Translations under genes and position numbers: made by a program | Part shown: piece after piece, positions 26,098 to 33,766 of the stretch | How positions within the stretch are numbered: position 1 is the stretch's first letter | Layout: the number at the start of each line of letters is the position of its first letter | The notes under the pieces: generated by a model | Seen by the model: the letters and a program-made list of their open reading frames with translations, nothing else | Database searches by the model: none | Told to the model about the DNA's origin: nothing | NCBI GenBank assembly: GCA_959606065.1 | Contig: CAUHHV010000022.1 | Span: 1-41,657, forward strand | Source of the DNA: an uncultured Collinsella sp. | Lineage (GTDB): Bacteria > Actinomycetota > Coriobacteriia > Coriobacteriales > Coriobacteriaceae | DNA length: 41,657 bases | Reading direction: 5' to 3'

Positions 26098-28228
26098 CGT
26101 TATTTACCTGCGATAACAATAAAATTAGCTCCGCCTTATTCTTGATCTTCAACTGGCGGTAAGATGCAGACCGCAGCGCTTGCACCGTAGATGCAGCGTA
26201 ACCGACATCCTCCGCAATGGCCTTTGTCGTTGCCCCCTCTGCCGTCATCAGCAAAATTTGCGACTGAACATCAGAAAGGGAGCGCGACGTAAGCAGGGCC
26301 AGCTGGCGCACGCGGGCCGTTTCGGTGGACCCGTTCGCCCGGTACTCCAAGACGGCCTTCTCGTCCTCAACCGAGCGGGCGAGCGCGATGTGCGTAACGA
26401 ACATGGGCACAGACCAGCAAACAATCACCGTTGCCACGACGACATTGACAGCCGAACTTTGCCCCAACAACGACGCGAGGAACAACGGCTCGAAAACCGT
26501 CAGATCCTGCACCATATTGAGCAAGACAGCCCAAACAGGAGCCGTCGCCCCGAAGCAAAGCATCCATATCCCAAGCATTTTGCGCTGCGGACAGCTTCGC
26601 ATCACTATATATGTGAGCAGCACCCCCGTCAGCACCGCAAGTCCATGGATTCGCCCCCTAGCGACCGCATAGATTAAGGCAACCATGCCCATTGACACCA
26701 ACGGCACGATAGCCCGAGCATGGGCATGCACCTTAAACGGACGCAGCCCAACAGCGAGCGAAGCCGTAGACGCCACGCCGCAAAACAGGACCGGCACAGC
26801 CATCAACGGAACGCGTATGCACATCAATGCCGCGATATAGATAAAAGACCATTCCACAGCAGATAGCACCGCCCATACGTACGGGCTTCCGAGCCAAATC
26901 GCTTCACCCGCTCTATCCAGCGCAGCGCCACGATTCGCTTTTCCACCCGCGTAGCGTAGCGACAGAAGCAGTCCGAGACCCAATGCGTAGCTTAAGAGGG
27001 AAAAGGCGACAGCCCGCGAAACACCGGACCCCCAATCGCTATCCGCCATTACCAAGGGCCCCGCCGCAAGGAGGATAAAGAATAATGTGAGCAGGTATCG
27101 AAACAGCCGGCGCGTTCGAGCTGATGCCACTATATCGTCAGCATGCCGCTGCGGTAGCTCATGCCCTACAGTATCGCCCTCACCCGCAAACAGCGCCACG
27201 AGCTCGCGTGAGCCCGCAACCGACGCCTTCCCGTATGCTCGGTGAAGCGTTGTTCTCACCGTCGATGGCTTCGTATCCGTCTCCTTGGCAATTTCCGCCG
27301 GCGTTTTCCCTTTGAGCAGCAGTCGAACAAACTGCTCTTCTCTAGGCGACAGGGCAGGGGAAAACACCCCCGCATCGAATGTGTCGGACGCACAGGCGAT
27401 ATCCGAATTGTTGTCCCGTTTCCCCCTTAGCAACATGCATACGAAGGCAGCAGCGATAACGGACCCCATCGCCAGCAATGCAATGACCACGGCATCGCTT
27501 GCGAAGTATGCCGCCTCAACAGCCGGAATAAGACCAATAGGAACTGCTACGAGCACAGAACAGGCAAACACGTCGCGCCGCCCATGGCCAAAGGCACGAG
27601 GGCGGCAAAACGGCGGGGCCACAGTCAATGCGAGATAGACCAACGGAATTAAAAGCGCAAGGCCAATTGACGCGGCCGTTACAGGGGGCATCCCCCATGG
27701 CTCGGGAACGACTCTCCATGAAACTCGACAGCAAAACAGCAGGCAAGACATGACGGCTATTGTTTCTGTAAAAATCGCGTCCTGCGGGTGACGAGTTTCC
27801 CTTTCGTCAGTCCGTGTCGACCTCTGCGTCAAAGGAGAGTCCGCCGTGCCCCAAATAACATATGAGAGAAGCAGCGACCCAACAAAGCACGAGACACACG
27901 AAACGCCATGTAACAACCAAATCGGTGCAAACACGATTGGAATAGAGTCTCCGCGAGCATAGAAAGCCAGGTCGGCCCATTCGGGAACCGTTGCAATAAC
28001 ACCAAGGAAAACACCGATGGCACCGAGATGCCTCGGCCTTCTCATTCCCCCCTTGCATAGCGCAGCACCATGAACAAACGCCGCGAGGCATGCGCCCAGG
28101 ATAACGAGCCAGGTCATTGCACCTGACGCTAGGCCGATTGAAGATGAAAACCGGTGATAAGGGGTGACCGCCATTACGACAAGCGCAATGGCGCAGGCAA
28201 ATGTAGCAGAACGGCGGGAAAAGAGCAT
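26093..28228 (-). CDS. Membrane LuxR-type regulator with two HTH domains
   Basis: A 711-residue protein built as two halves, each a multi-span membrane domain followed by a LuxR-type helix-turn-helix. The first HTH is at about residues 292-345 (LSPREEQFVRLLLKGKTPAE, then IAKETDTKPSTVRTTLHRAY). The second is at the C-terminus from about 649 (SLSDVQSQILLMTAEGATTK, then AIAEDVGYAASTVQALRSAS). Coriobacterial membrane LuxR proteins usually have about 12 spans and one C-terminal HTH, so this appears to be a duplication or fusion. The ATG at 28228 with SD GGAGG is better than the in-frame ATG at 28249. It is encoded just before the secreted-protein/ABC operon, which it probably controls. Confidence 0.85.
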   Translation of the reverse strand: MLFSRRSATFACAIALVVMAVTPYHRFSSSIGLASGAMTWLVILGACLAAFVHGAALCKGGMRRPRHLGAIGVFLGVIATVPEWADLAFYARGDSIPIVFAPIWLLHGVSCVSCFVGSLLLSYVIWGTADSPLTQRSTRTDERETRHPQDAIFTETIAVMSCLLFCCRVSWRVVPEPWGMPPVTAASIGLALLIPLVYLALTVAPPFCRPRAFGHGRRDVFACSVLVAVPIGLIPAVEAAYFASDAVVIALLAMGSVIAAAFVCMLLRGKRDNNSDIACASDTFDAGVFSPALSPREEQFVRLLLKGKTPAEIAKETDTKPSTVRTTLHRAYGKASVAGSRELVALFAGEGDTVGHELPQRHADDIVASARTRRLFRYLLTLFFILLAAGPLVMADSDWGSGVSRAVAFSLLSYALGLGLLLSLRYAGGKANRGAALDRAGEAIWLGSPYVWAVLSAVEWSFIYIAALMCIRVPLMAVPVLFCGVASTASLAVGLRPFKVHAHARAIVPLVSMGMVALIYAVARGRIHGLAVLTGVLLTYIVMRSCPQRKMLGIWMLCFGATAPVWAVLLNMVQDLTVFEPLFLASLLGQSSAVNVVVATVIVCWSVPMFVTHIALARSVEDEKAVLEYRANGSTETARVRQLALLTSRSLSDVQSQILLMTAEGATTKAIAEDVGYAASTVQALRSASYRQLKIKNKAELILLLSQVNNV

Positions 28229-28667
28229 ACGGCCTCCATAGCGTGTCATTATATCGCTCGAGCCGCTCGTTTATCTCTGTTCTCACACCAGCCAGCATCA
28301 ATGATTCAGGCGAACTCCAATCCGCGCCAGATCACGGTCCGGCTTTTGTTCGCAGTCCCCACATCAAAGCGGGATGCGGTTTCCTTTTGGACGCCGGTTC
28401 GGAAAGCGCATCCCGTTCCAGGGCAATATTCTGGGATGCAGTTTCCGCAGCCCACCCCATTTGGAAAGCGCATCCCATAATTTGGCTGAAAACTGAGATG
28501 CGCTTTCCAAACGAGCCGAAACGGGCCGAATCGATCGGGCCACCTCGCATCCCGCTATCCTCGCCATCTGCCCGAGCGTGCTACACTAGCAGCATCTATG
28601 CCACCGCGAACGGCTCGGCCCCGCGCCCGCCGCTCGCAAACGAACTTTAAACGCACGAGGGTTGGCC
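28229..28667. other. Intergenic region with palindromic repeats and the operon promoter
   Basis: No gene is seen. It holds the GGGATGC repeats (28371-28508) and, at 28579-28587, TGCTACACT, an extended -10 box for the kinase operon starting at 28668. The divergent promoter of the regulator lies near 28250-28330. Confidence 0.5.
28371..28508. repeat. Alternating GGGATGC...GGAAAGCGCATCCC repeats
   Basis: Two hairpin units, 28371-28414 and 28433-28476, each start with GGGATGC(G/A)GTTTCC and end with GGAAAGCGCATCCC, 62 bases apart. A third left half (GAGATGCGCTTTCC, 28495-28508) follows, and GCATCCC recurs at about 28547. The arms pair over 14 bp with one mismatch each. The structure is like REP/BIME elements. 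Confidence 0.85.
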
Positions 28668-30521
28668 ATGCCGCTTTTCTCGCAACATACCGCCCGGTTC
28701 TCGCCGGACGTTCCTTTGGAGGGCACCAGCTCTCGCGAGCTGCTCAAGCGGTACCAGCCGCTCGAGACACTTGCGACCGGCGGTTTTGGCTCCATCGAGA
28801 TCTGCCGCGACACGCACCTGCGCCGCCGCGTCGCCATTAAACGCATCCCCCTTATCAACGGTGCCGGCATGCCCGCTAGCGACATCATGGATGTCCTGCG
28901 CGAGGCGCACACTGCCGCCATGCTTCAACATCCCAACATCGTGCAGGTTATCGACTTTACGCACGACACAGCCTATGCCTACCTGGTTATGGAATATGTC
29001 GATGGCATGTCGCTGGCCGAGTTTTTGCACCGCGCGGACGGCCACTCACTTACCTTTGACGAGGCCGCGGCCATTGCCGATGCCCTGGGCCAGGCGCTCA
29101 CCTTCGCCCACAGTAATGGCGTACTCCACCTGGACATTAAGCCCGCCAACGTGCTCATCGACCACTCGGGCAATGTAAAGCTCACCGACTTTGGCATGGC
29201 GCGGCTGTCGTCCGCCGGTGGCTTTGGCGGCTCACGCGGCGGCACCATCGGCTACATGCCGCCCGAGCAGCTCGATATCGAGACCGGCACGGTCGACGAG
29301 CGCGCCGATGTCTTTGCCCTCGCCTGTGTGATCTACGAGGGCCTGTGCGGCAGCGCTCCTTTTATGGCGGCCACGCCCGCCGACTCGCTCGGCCGCATCA
29401 TCGGCGGCGCCACCTATCCCAGCGAGCTGATACCACACTTTCCCCCGGGAGCCGAGGCCGCGCTCATGAGCGCGCTCTCCCCCATGCCGCAGGACCGCCC
29501 CAACAGCATCGAGGCATTTTGCGACCAGCTCCTTGCCGGTCTGGGCAGCGTGCGCGAAGGCCGTCGCAGCCTGGAGCAAATGGTTGGCGAACTTTCGGAT
29601 GACGAGCAGGAGCTCGACGATATCGAGCCGTCGCACTACGAGGACGACGCCATCGAGGTCGACCCCGCACTCGGCTGGGCGGGCACGCGCTGGAGCCATG
29701 CGCGCGACTACACCATGCGCGCTATCTCGGCGCTAACGTGCGGCACCTTTAGCTTTTTGCTGATGCAAACGGCCGGGGTCGCGGCGCTTCCCGGCCTGGT
29801 CATTGCGGCCATCGCGATCGGAGCGGCGGCTGGCCTGGCCCCCCAGATTGGCTCGGCCATCTCGGCTGTGGGCTTTTTGGTGCTCATGGCCAACGCCACC
29901 ATGCAGGCACAGGGCATCCTGTCGATGCTGCCCGTCGCGGTGATCTTTGCCGCCGCCATATCCGGTTGGTGGATCGCCTGGGGTCGCACCGAGACTGCCG
30001 CGAGCGCCGCGCTCACCTGTGCGCTCGCGCTTGGCTGTCTGACCGGCAATACCTTCCTAGCAGCTGGGGTCGCCGCCGGCGTCGCGTCATTTTGGCTCGG
30101 CCCGGCAAGCGCCGCTGCGGCAACGGGCATGGGCGCGCTTTTTGCCCGTCTGGCCACGGTCGCGCTTTCAGCCGGAGGCGTACTGGGGCTCGGTAACGTT
30201 GCCGCAGCGCTGGGAGACCCGCTCCTTTGGGCTGCCTTTGTGCTGGTCGCGGCAACTGCCGCAGCGTCATCCGCGCTGCTCAATGCCCATGCCAAGCGTG
30301 TCGATCAGGGCTCAAACCTTGCCGCAATCGCCGCCATCGCTGTCACCGGCATCGGCTGCGCAGCGGCGTCCTGTCTTGCACACCATATGGAAATTGCCAG
30401 CCTTGCAGCCGCGGTCGTCGCCAAGGCGGCGGTTGCGGGAACCCTATCCTCTATAATCGTTGGGATATGCCTATATTTGCTCGGATACCAAAGAACCTAT
30501 ACGGAGAGTGATCTTTCGTGA
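28668..30521 (+). CDS. Ser/Thr protein kinase with multi-span membrane tail
   Basis: A 617-residue kinase opening the cell-wall signalling operon. The catalytic domain covers residues about 28-290: glycine loop LATGGFGSIEI, Lys in VAIKRI, hinge LVMEYVDGM, catalytic loop VLHLDIKPANVLI, DFG in LTDFGMAR, and APE region GYMPPEQL. The usual HRD is HLD, so the Arg is missing (a non-RD kinase); such kinases are often regulated differently or weakly active. The C-terminal about 280 residues are very hydrophobic, with about nine spans and no sensor repeats. ATG 28668 follows GAGGG. The stop overlaps the next start (GTGA). It occupies the first position of a fha-ppp-rodA-pbpA-pknB-type cluster. Confidence 0.9.
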   Translation: MPLFSQHTARFSPDVPLEGTSSRELLKRYQPLETLATGGFGSIEICRDTHLRRRVAIKRIPLINGAGMPASDIMDVLREAHTAAMLQHPNIVQVIDFTHDTAYAYLVMEYVDGMSLAEFLHRADGHSLTFDEAAAIADALGQALTFAHSNGVLHLDIKPANVLIDHSGNVKLTDFGMARLSSAGGFGGSRGGTIGYMPPEQLDIETGTVDERADVFALACVIYEGLCGSAPFMAATPADSLGRIIGGATYPSELIPHFPPGAEAALMSALSPMPQDRPNSIEAFCDQLLAGLGSVREGRRSLEQMVGELSDDEQELDDIEPSHYEDDAIEVDPALGWAGTRWSHARDYTMRAISALTCGTFSFLLMQTAGVAALPGLVIAAIAIGAAAGLAPQIGSAISAVGFLVLMANATMQAQGILSMLPVAVIFAAAISGWWIAWGRTETAASAALTCALALGCLTGNTFLAAGVAAGVASFWLGPASAAAATGMGALFARLATVALSAGGVLGLGNVAAALGDPLLWAAFVLVAATAAASSALLNAHAKRVDQGSNLAAIAAIAVTGIGCAAASCLAHHMEIASLAAAVVAKAAVAGTLSSIIVGICLYLLGYQRTYTESDLS

Positions 30522-31531
30522 ACTTCCTGAACATCTTCGAGGACCACGTGGCCGGCATCTTCGGTGCCACCTGTGCCCCGTTCTCCTTTAAGAAGCTTGC
30601 CAAGCAGGCCGCTCGCGACATGGAGGATCAGACTCTGGTGATCAACGGCGTCAACACGGCGCCGGCACTCTATACCATCCTGATCGCCGCCGACGACGAT
30701 CCCATGCTCGCCCCGTTCTACCCCGAGCTTTCGCGCGAGGTCCGCGAGTTCGTGAAGGCGCAGGCCGAAAAGCGCCGCTATGTCTTTGTCGGCGAGCCCC
30801 TCGTGCGCTTTATGATCGATCCGCAGCTGCGCGCCGGCAAGTTCTCGGTCTTTGCCGAGAACGTCGATGCCCCCACGCTCGGCCGCCTGTACGAAGAAGA
30901 GCGCGCCTATCAAAACGGTCTGGGCCAAAACAACTCCGCGGCAAGCCGTGCCGCCAGCGCCCCGCGCGCCGGCCAGCAGCAGTTTGCTGCCCCGCAGCAG
31001 CAGCGCCCCGCCGCCATGCCCCAGCAGCAGCCGACGCCTCGCGCCGCCGCTCCCGACCCGCTTGCCGTGGCAGACCCCCTCGCGCCTAGCGTCCCCGACC
31101 CCGCCGCAGCACCCATCCCGGTGCCGCAGACCGTCTCGCGCGACGCGCTTGCCGGCATGGGCGGAGCCGCCGCGACCGGTGCCGCCGTGGGCCTAGGCGC
31201 CGCAGCCGGCATCGCCTCCAACATGGCGAGCACTCGCGCCCCGCAGCGCCCGCTCGCCCAGCTCGTCGACGTCGTGAGCGGCGAGAGCCATAGCATCACC
31301 TCCGCACAGGTGACTATCGGTCGCGAGCGCTCGGTTTCCGATATTGCCCTGCGCGACCCCAACGTGTCGCGCCGCCACGCCCAGCTCACCTTTACGGGCT
31401 CGGATTGGTCGATCGAGGACCTCAATTCCACCAACGGCACGCTCGTCAACAACCGCCGCATTACGCGCTGCCCGCTGCGCAACGGCGATCTGCTGACGTT
31501 TGGCCTGAGCACCTTTGAATTTAGGGGATAG
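30518..31531 (+). CDS. fhaA: FhaA-like protein (DUF3662 and FHA domains)
   Basis: A 337-residue cytoplasmic protein. Residues 1-125 are a DUF3662 domain (FEDHVAGIFGATCAPFSFKK...LVRFMIDPQLRAGKFSVF). A Pro/Ala/Gln-rich linker follows (about 130-240), then a C-terminal FHA domain (TIGRERSVSDIALRDPNVSR, then RRHAQLTF, then EDLNSTNGTLVNN). In mycobacteria FhaA binds phosphorylated partners of peptidoglycan synthesis such as MviN. The GTG start overlaps the kinase stop. The gene order fhaA-fhaB-phosphatase-rodA is the actinobacterial standard. Confidence 0.92.
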   Translation: MNFLNIFEDHVAGIFGATCAPFSFKKLAKQAARDMEDQTLVINGVNTAPALYTILIAADDDPMLAPFYPELSREVREFVKAQAEKRRYVFVGEPLVRFMIDPQLRAGKFSVFAENVDAPTLGRLYEEERAYQNGLGQNNSAASRAASAPRAGQQQFAAPQQQRPAAMPQQQPTPRAAAPDPLAVADPLAPSVPDPAAAPIPVPQTVSRDALAGMGGAAATGAAVGLGAAAGIASNMASTRAPQRPLAQLVDVVSGESHSITSAQVTIGRERSVSDIALRDPNVSRRHAQLTFTGSDWSIEDLNSTNGTLVNNRRITRCPLRNGDLLTFGLSTFEFRG

Positions 31532-31537
31532 TCGCTT

Positions 31538-31954
31538 ATGAACATCGATATCGTCCTTTTTGCAGGCCGCATCGTCCTGGTCGCCCTGCTCTATATCTTC
31601 CTGTTCGCCGTCATGAAGACCGGCGTGGGACTCGTGCGCGGGCAGCGCCGCGACTCGGCTATCTGGACGATCGATGTGGACAAGGGCCCGCGCGGTATCC
31701 GCGGCATCCACGTAGACATGCTCGGCCCCGTCATCGTCGGTCGCTCTCCTTCTTCGGACATCTGCATCAACGAACCGTTCGTCTCGGCCTCGCATGCGCG
31801 CTTTTCGCTGCAGGGCCCGGCGCTCATCATCGAGGACCTCAACTCGCTTAACGGCACGCTCGTCAACGGCCGCCAGCTCGTGGAGCCCGCGACGCTGCGT
31901 GAGGGCGACGAAGTCCAGATTGGCGACGTGGTCATGAAGGTGAACCGTCGATGA
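31538..31954 (+). CDS. fhaB: FhaB/FipA-like membrane-anchored FHA protein
   Basis: A 138-residue protein with one N-terminal span (IVLFAGRIVLVALLYIFLFA, residues 4-23) and a C-terminal FHA domain (IVGRSPSSDICINEPFVSAS, then HARF, then EDLNSLNGTLVNG). FHA proteins of this type connect PknA/PknB phosphorylation to division and wall growth in actinobacteria. ATG 31538 has a GGGGATAG SD and stands six bases after fhaA. The stop overlaps the phosphatase start (ATGA). Confidence 0.92.
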   Translation: MNIDIVLFAGRIVLVALLYIFLFAVMKTGVGLVRGQRRDSAIWTIDVDKGPRGIRGIHVDMLGPVIVGRSPSSDICINEPFVSASHARFSLQGPALIIEDLNSLNGTLVNGRQLVEPATLREGDEVQIGDVVMKVNRR

Positions 31955-33750
31955 TCGACGAGGAGAACAAGTCCGCAACTATGACCGAGGCACCGGCCGC
32001 CGCCACAGCTGCGCCGGCCCACGCCGCTCCGGCGGGCTCCGCACCCGTGGAGCCCGAGGACACCGTGTTCTCCCTGCCTCTTTCGCAAGTAACGCATGAT
32101 ATTTCGGATCTCGCCGATAACGAGGACGAAGAGGATGCCGTAGCGGCGCCCATCGGCGCACATGCTGCGGAACAGCCCACAGCGCCCGAAGCAACCCCGG
32201 CGCCGGCTCACTTTGCAGAGCCCGTCGCCGCGGCAATCAACGAGAGCGCTGCGGTGTTTGCGGCACCCGAGCCCGCCGCGCCGGCGTTTCCCATAGCCCC
32301 GGCATCCGAGGTTGCGCCCGCGTCTACGCCGGCGCCCGAGCCTATAGACGTCAGCCCGCAAGACGACGAGTCGACCGCCCGCGTTTCCGAGGAGCCCGAC
32401 TCCCCGGACACCGGCGATTCCGAATCAAACGCCGAGACCGACACCGTCTCTCCCGGTGACACAGCCGAGATCGACGTTGCCGCCGTTGAGGCCAAGCTCA
32501 AAGACCCCGGGTCGACCATGAGCTTTGAGCCCCTGACCGAGGAGCGCATCGAGACCGACTCGACCTATGATGCCGGCACCACCACGCAACTCATGTGGGG
32601 CGCCCGCTCCGACGTTGGCTGCGTACGCCCGCACAATGAGGATTCCTACCTGGTGCAGTCGCCGCTCTTTTGCGTATGCGACGGCATGGGTGGTCACGCT
32701 GCCGGCGAGGTGGCCTCTTCCATCGCCGTCGAGACCATCGCCAAGACAGCTCCTCAGTCTGCCGACGCCGCACGCCTGGCGGCAGCCGTCGAGGCCGCCA
32801 ACGCCGCCGTAATCGAGGCTGCCCTGAATGGCCTGGGCAAGCCTGGCATGGGTTGCACAGCCACTTGCGCCTATATCGAAAACGACACGCTCGCCATCGC
32901 CCACGTGGGTGACTCTCGCGCCTACCTGCTCCACGAGGGCACGCTCATCCGCGTGACCCGCGACCACTCCTATGTGGAAGAACTCGTGGACGCCGGCGAG
33001 ATTACGGCAGACGAGGCTCGCGTCCACCCCAACCGTTCGGTCATCACCCGCGCGCTGGGCTCGGACCCCGCCATGTATGCCGACCACTTCACTCTGCATA
33101 TCGAGGAAGGCGACCGTCTGATCCTGTGCTCCGACGGCCTTTCGAGCATGATTCCCGATAGCGATATCGAGAACATCGCCACGCAGTCCTCAACCGCGCA
33201 AATCTGCGTCGACAACCTAGTGGACGCGGCGCTTGCCGCCGGCGGCCACGACAACGTGACCGTAGTAGTCGTTGACCTGGTTGACGATGGCGTTATGCGC
33301 GAGGCGCAACGCGTGCGTCGCCGCAACGTCACCATCGGCGTCGTCTTAGGTCTCGTCTTGGTGCTGGCGGCTTCCATCTGGGCCTACACGGGTGTCACCG
33401 GCTCGTACTACCTGGGTACCTACCAGGGCAATGTCGCCGTCTGGCGCGGCCTGCCCGGCAAGCCACTCGGACTCAAGCTCCACTGGCTCGAAAGCGAAAC
33501 CAGTATTAAGCTGTCCGACCTGCCCGAAGACACGCAAAACCGCCTCAAGGCGGGCATTCCGCAAACAAGTGTCGACGATGCGCAGGACACGATATCCAAG
33601 TACCGCCACCAGATCGACGAGGAGCAGACCCGCCAGGTGATTGACGCGCAAACGATTCGCGACAACACCAATCAGGGATCGACCTCCGAATCAGATTCCG
33701 AGAAAACCGCCGAACAGTCCGCCGAGGCCGAAGCCTCCGAAAAGAACTAG
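31951..33750 (+). CDS. pstP: PP2C-type Ser/Thr phosphatase (PstP-like)
   Basis: A 599-residue membrane phosphatase that should reverse the action of the neighbouring kinases. Residues 1-205 are an unusually long acidic Ala/Pro/Glu-rich N-terminal extension not present in typical PstP. The PP2C domain spans about 210-450 with the metal-binding motifs GCVRPHNEDSYLV, VCDGMGGHAAGE, AHVGDSRAYLL, LCSDGLSSM and GGHDNVTVVVVD. A single span follows at about 459-480 (VTIGVVLGLVLVLAASIWAY), with an outside domain of about 115 residues. The start overlaps fhaB (ATGA). An in-frame ATG ten codons later is possible. Confidence 0.93.
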   Translation: MIDEENKSATMTEAPAAATAAPAHAAPAGSAPVEPEDTVFSLPLSQVTHDISDLADNEDEEDAVAAPIGAHAAEQPTAPEATPAPAHFAEPVAAAINESAAVFAAPEPAAPAFPIAPASEVAPASTPAPEPIDVSPQDDESTARVSEEPDSPDTGDSESNAETDTVSPGDTAEIDVAAVEAKLKDPGSTMSFEPLTEERIETDSTYDAGTTTQLMWGARSDVGCVRPHNEDSYLVQSPLFCVCDGMGGHAAGEVASSIAVETIAKTAPQSADAARLAAAVEAANAAVIEAALNGLGKPGMGCTATCAYIENDTLAIAHVGDSRAYLLHEGTLIRVTRDHSYVEELVDAGEITADEARVHPNRSVITRALGSDPAMYADHFTLHIEEGDRLILCSDGLSSMIPDSDIENIATQSSTAQICVDNLVDAALAAGGHDNVTVVVVDLVDDGVMREAQRVRRRNVTIGVVLGLVLVLAASIWAYTGVTGSYYLGTYQGNVAVWRGLPGKPLGLKLHWLESETSIKLSDLPEDTQNRLKAGIPQTSVDDAQDTISKYRHQIDEEQTRQVIDAQTIRDNTNQGSTSESDSEKTAEQSAEAEASEKN

Positions 33751-33766
33751 AAAGGGAGTGCCGCTT

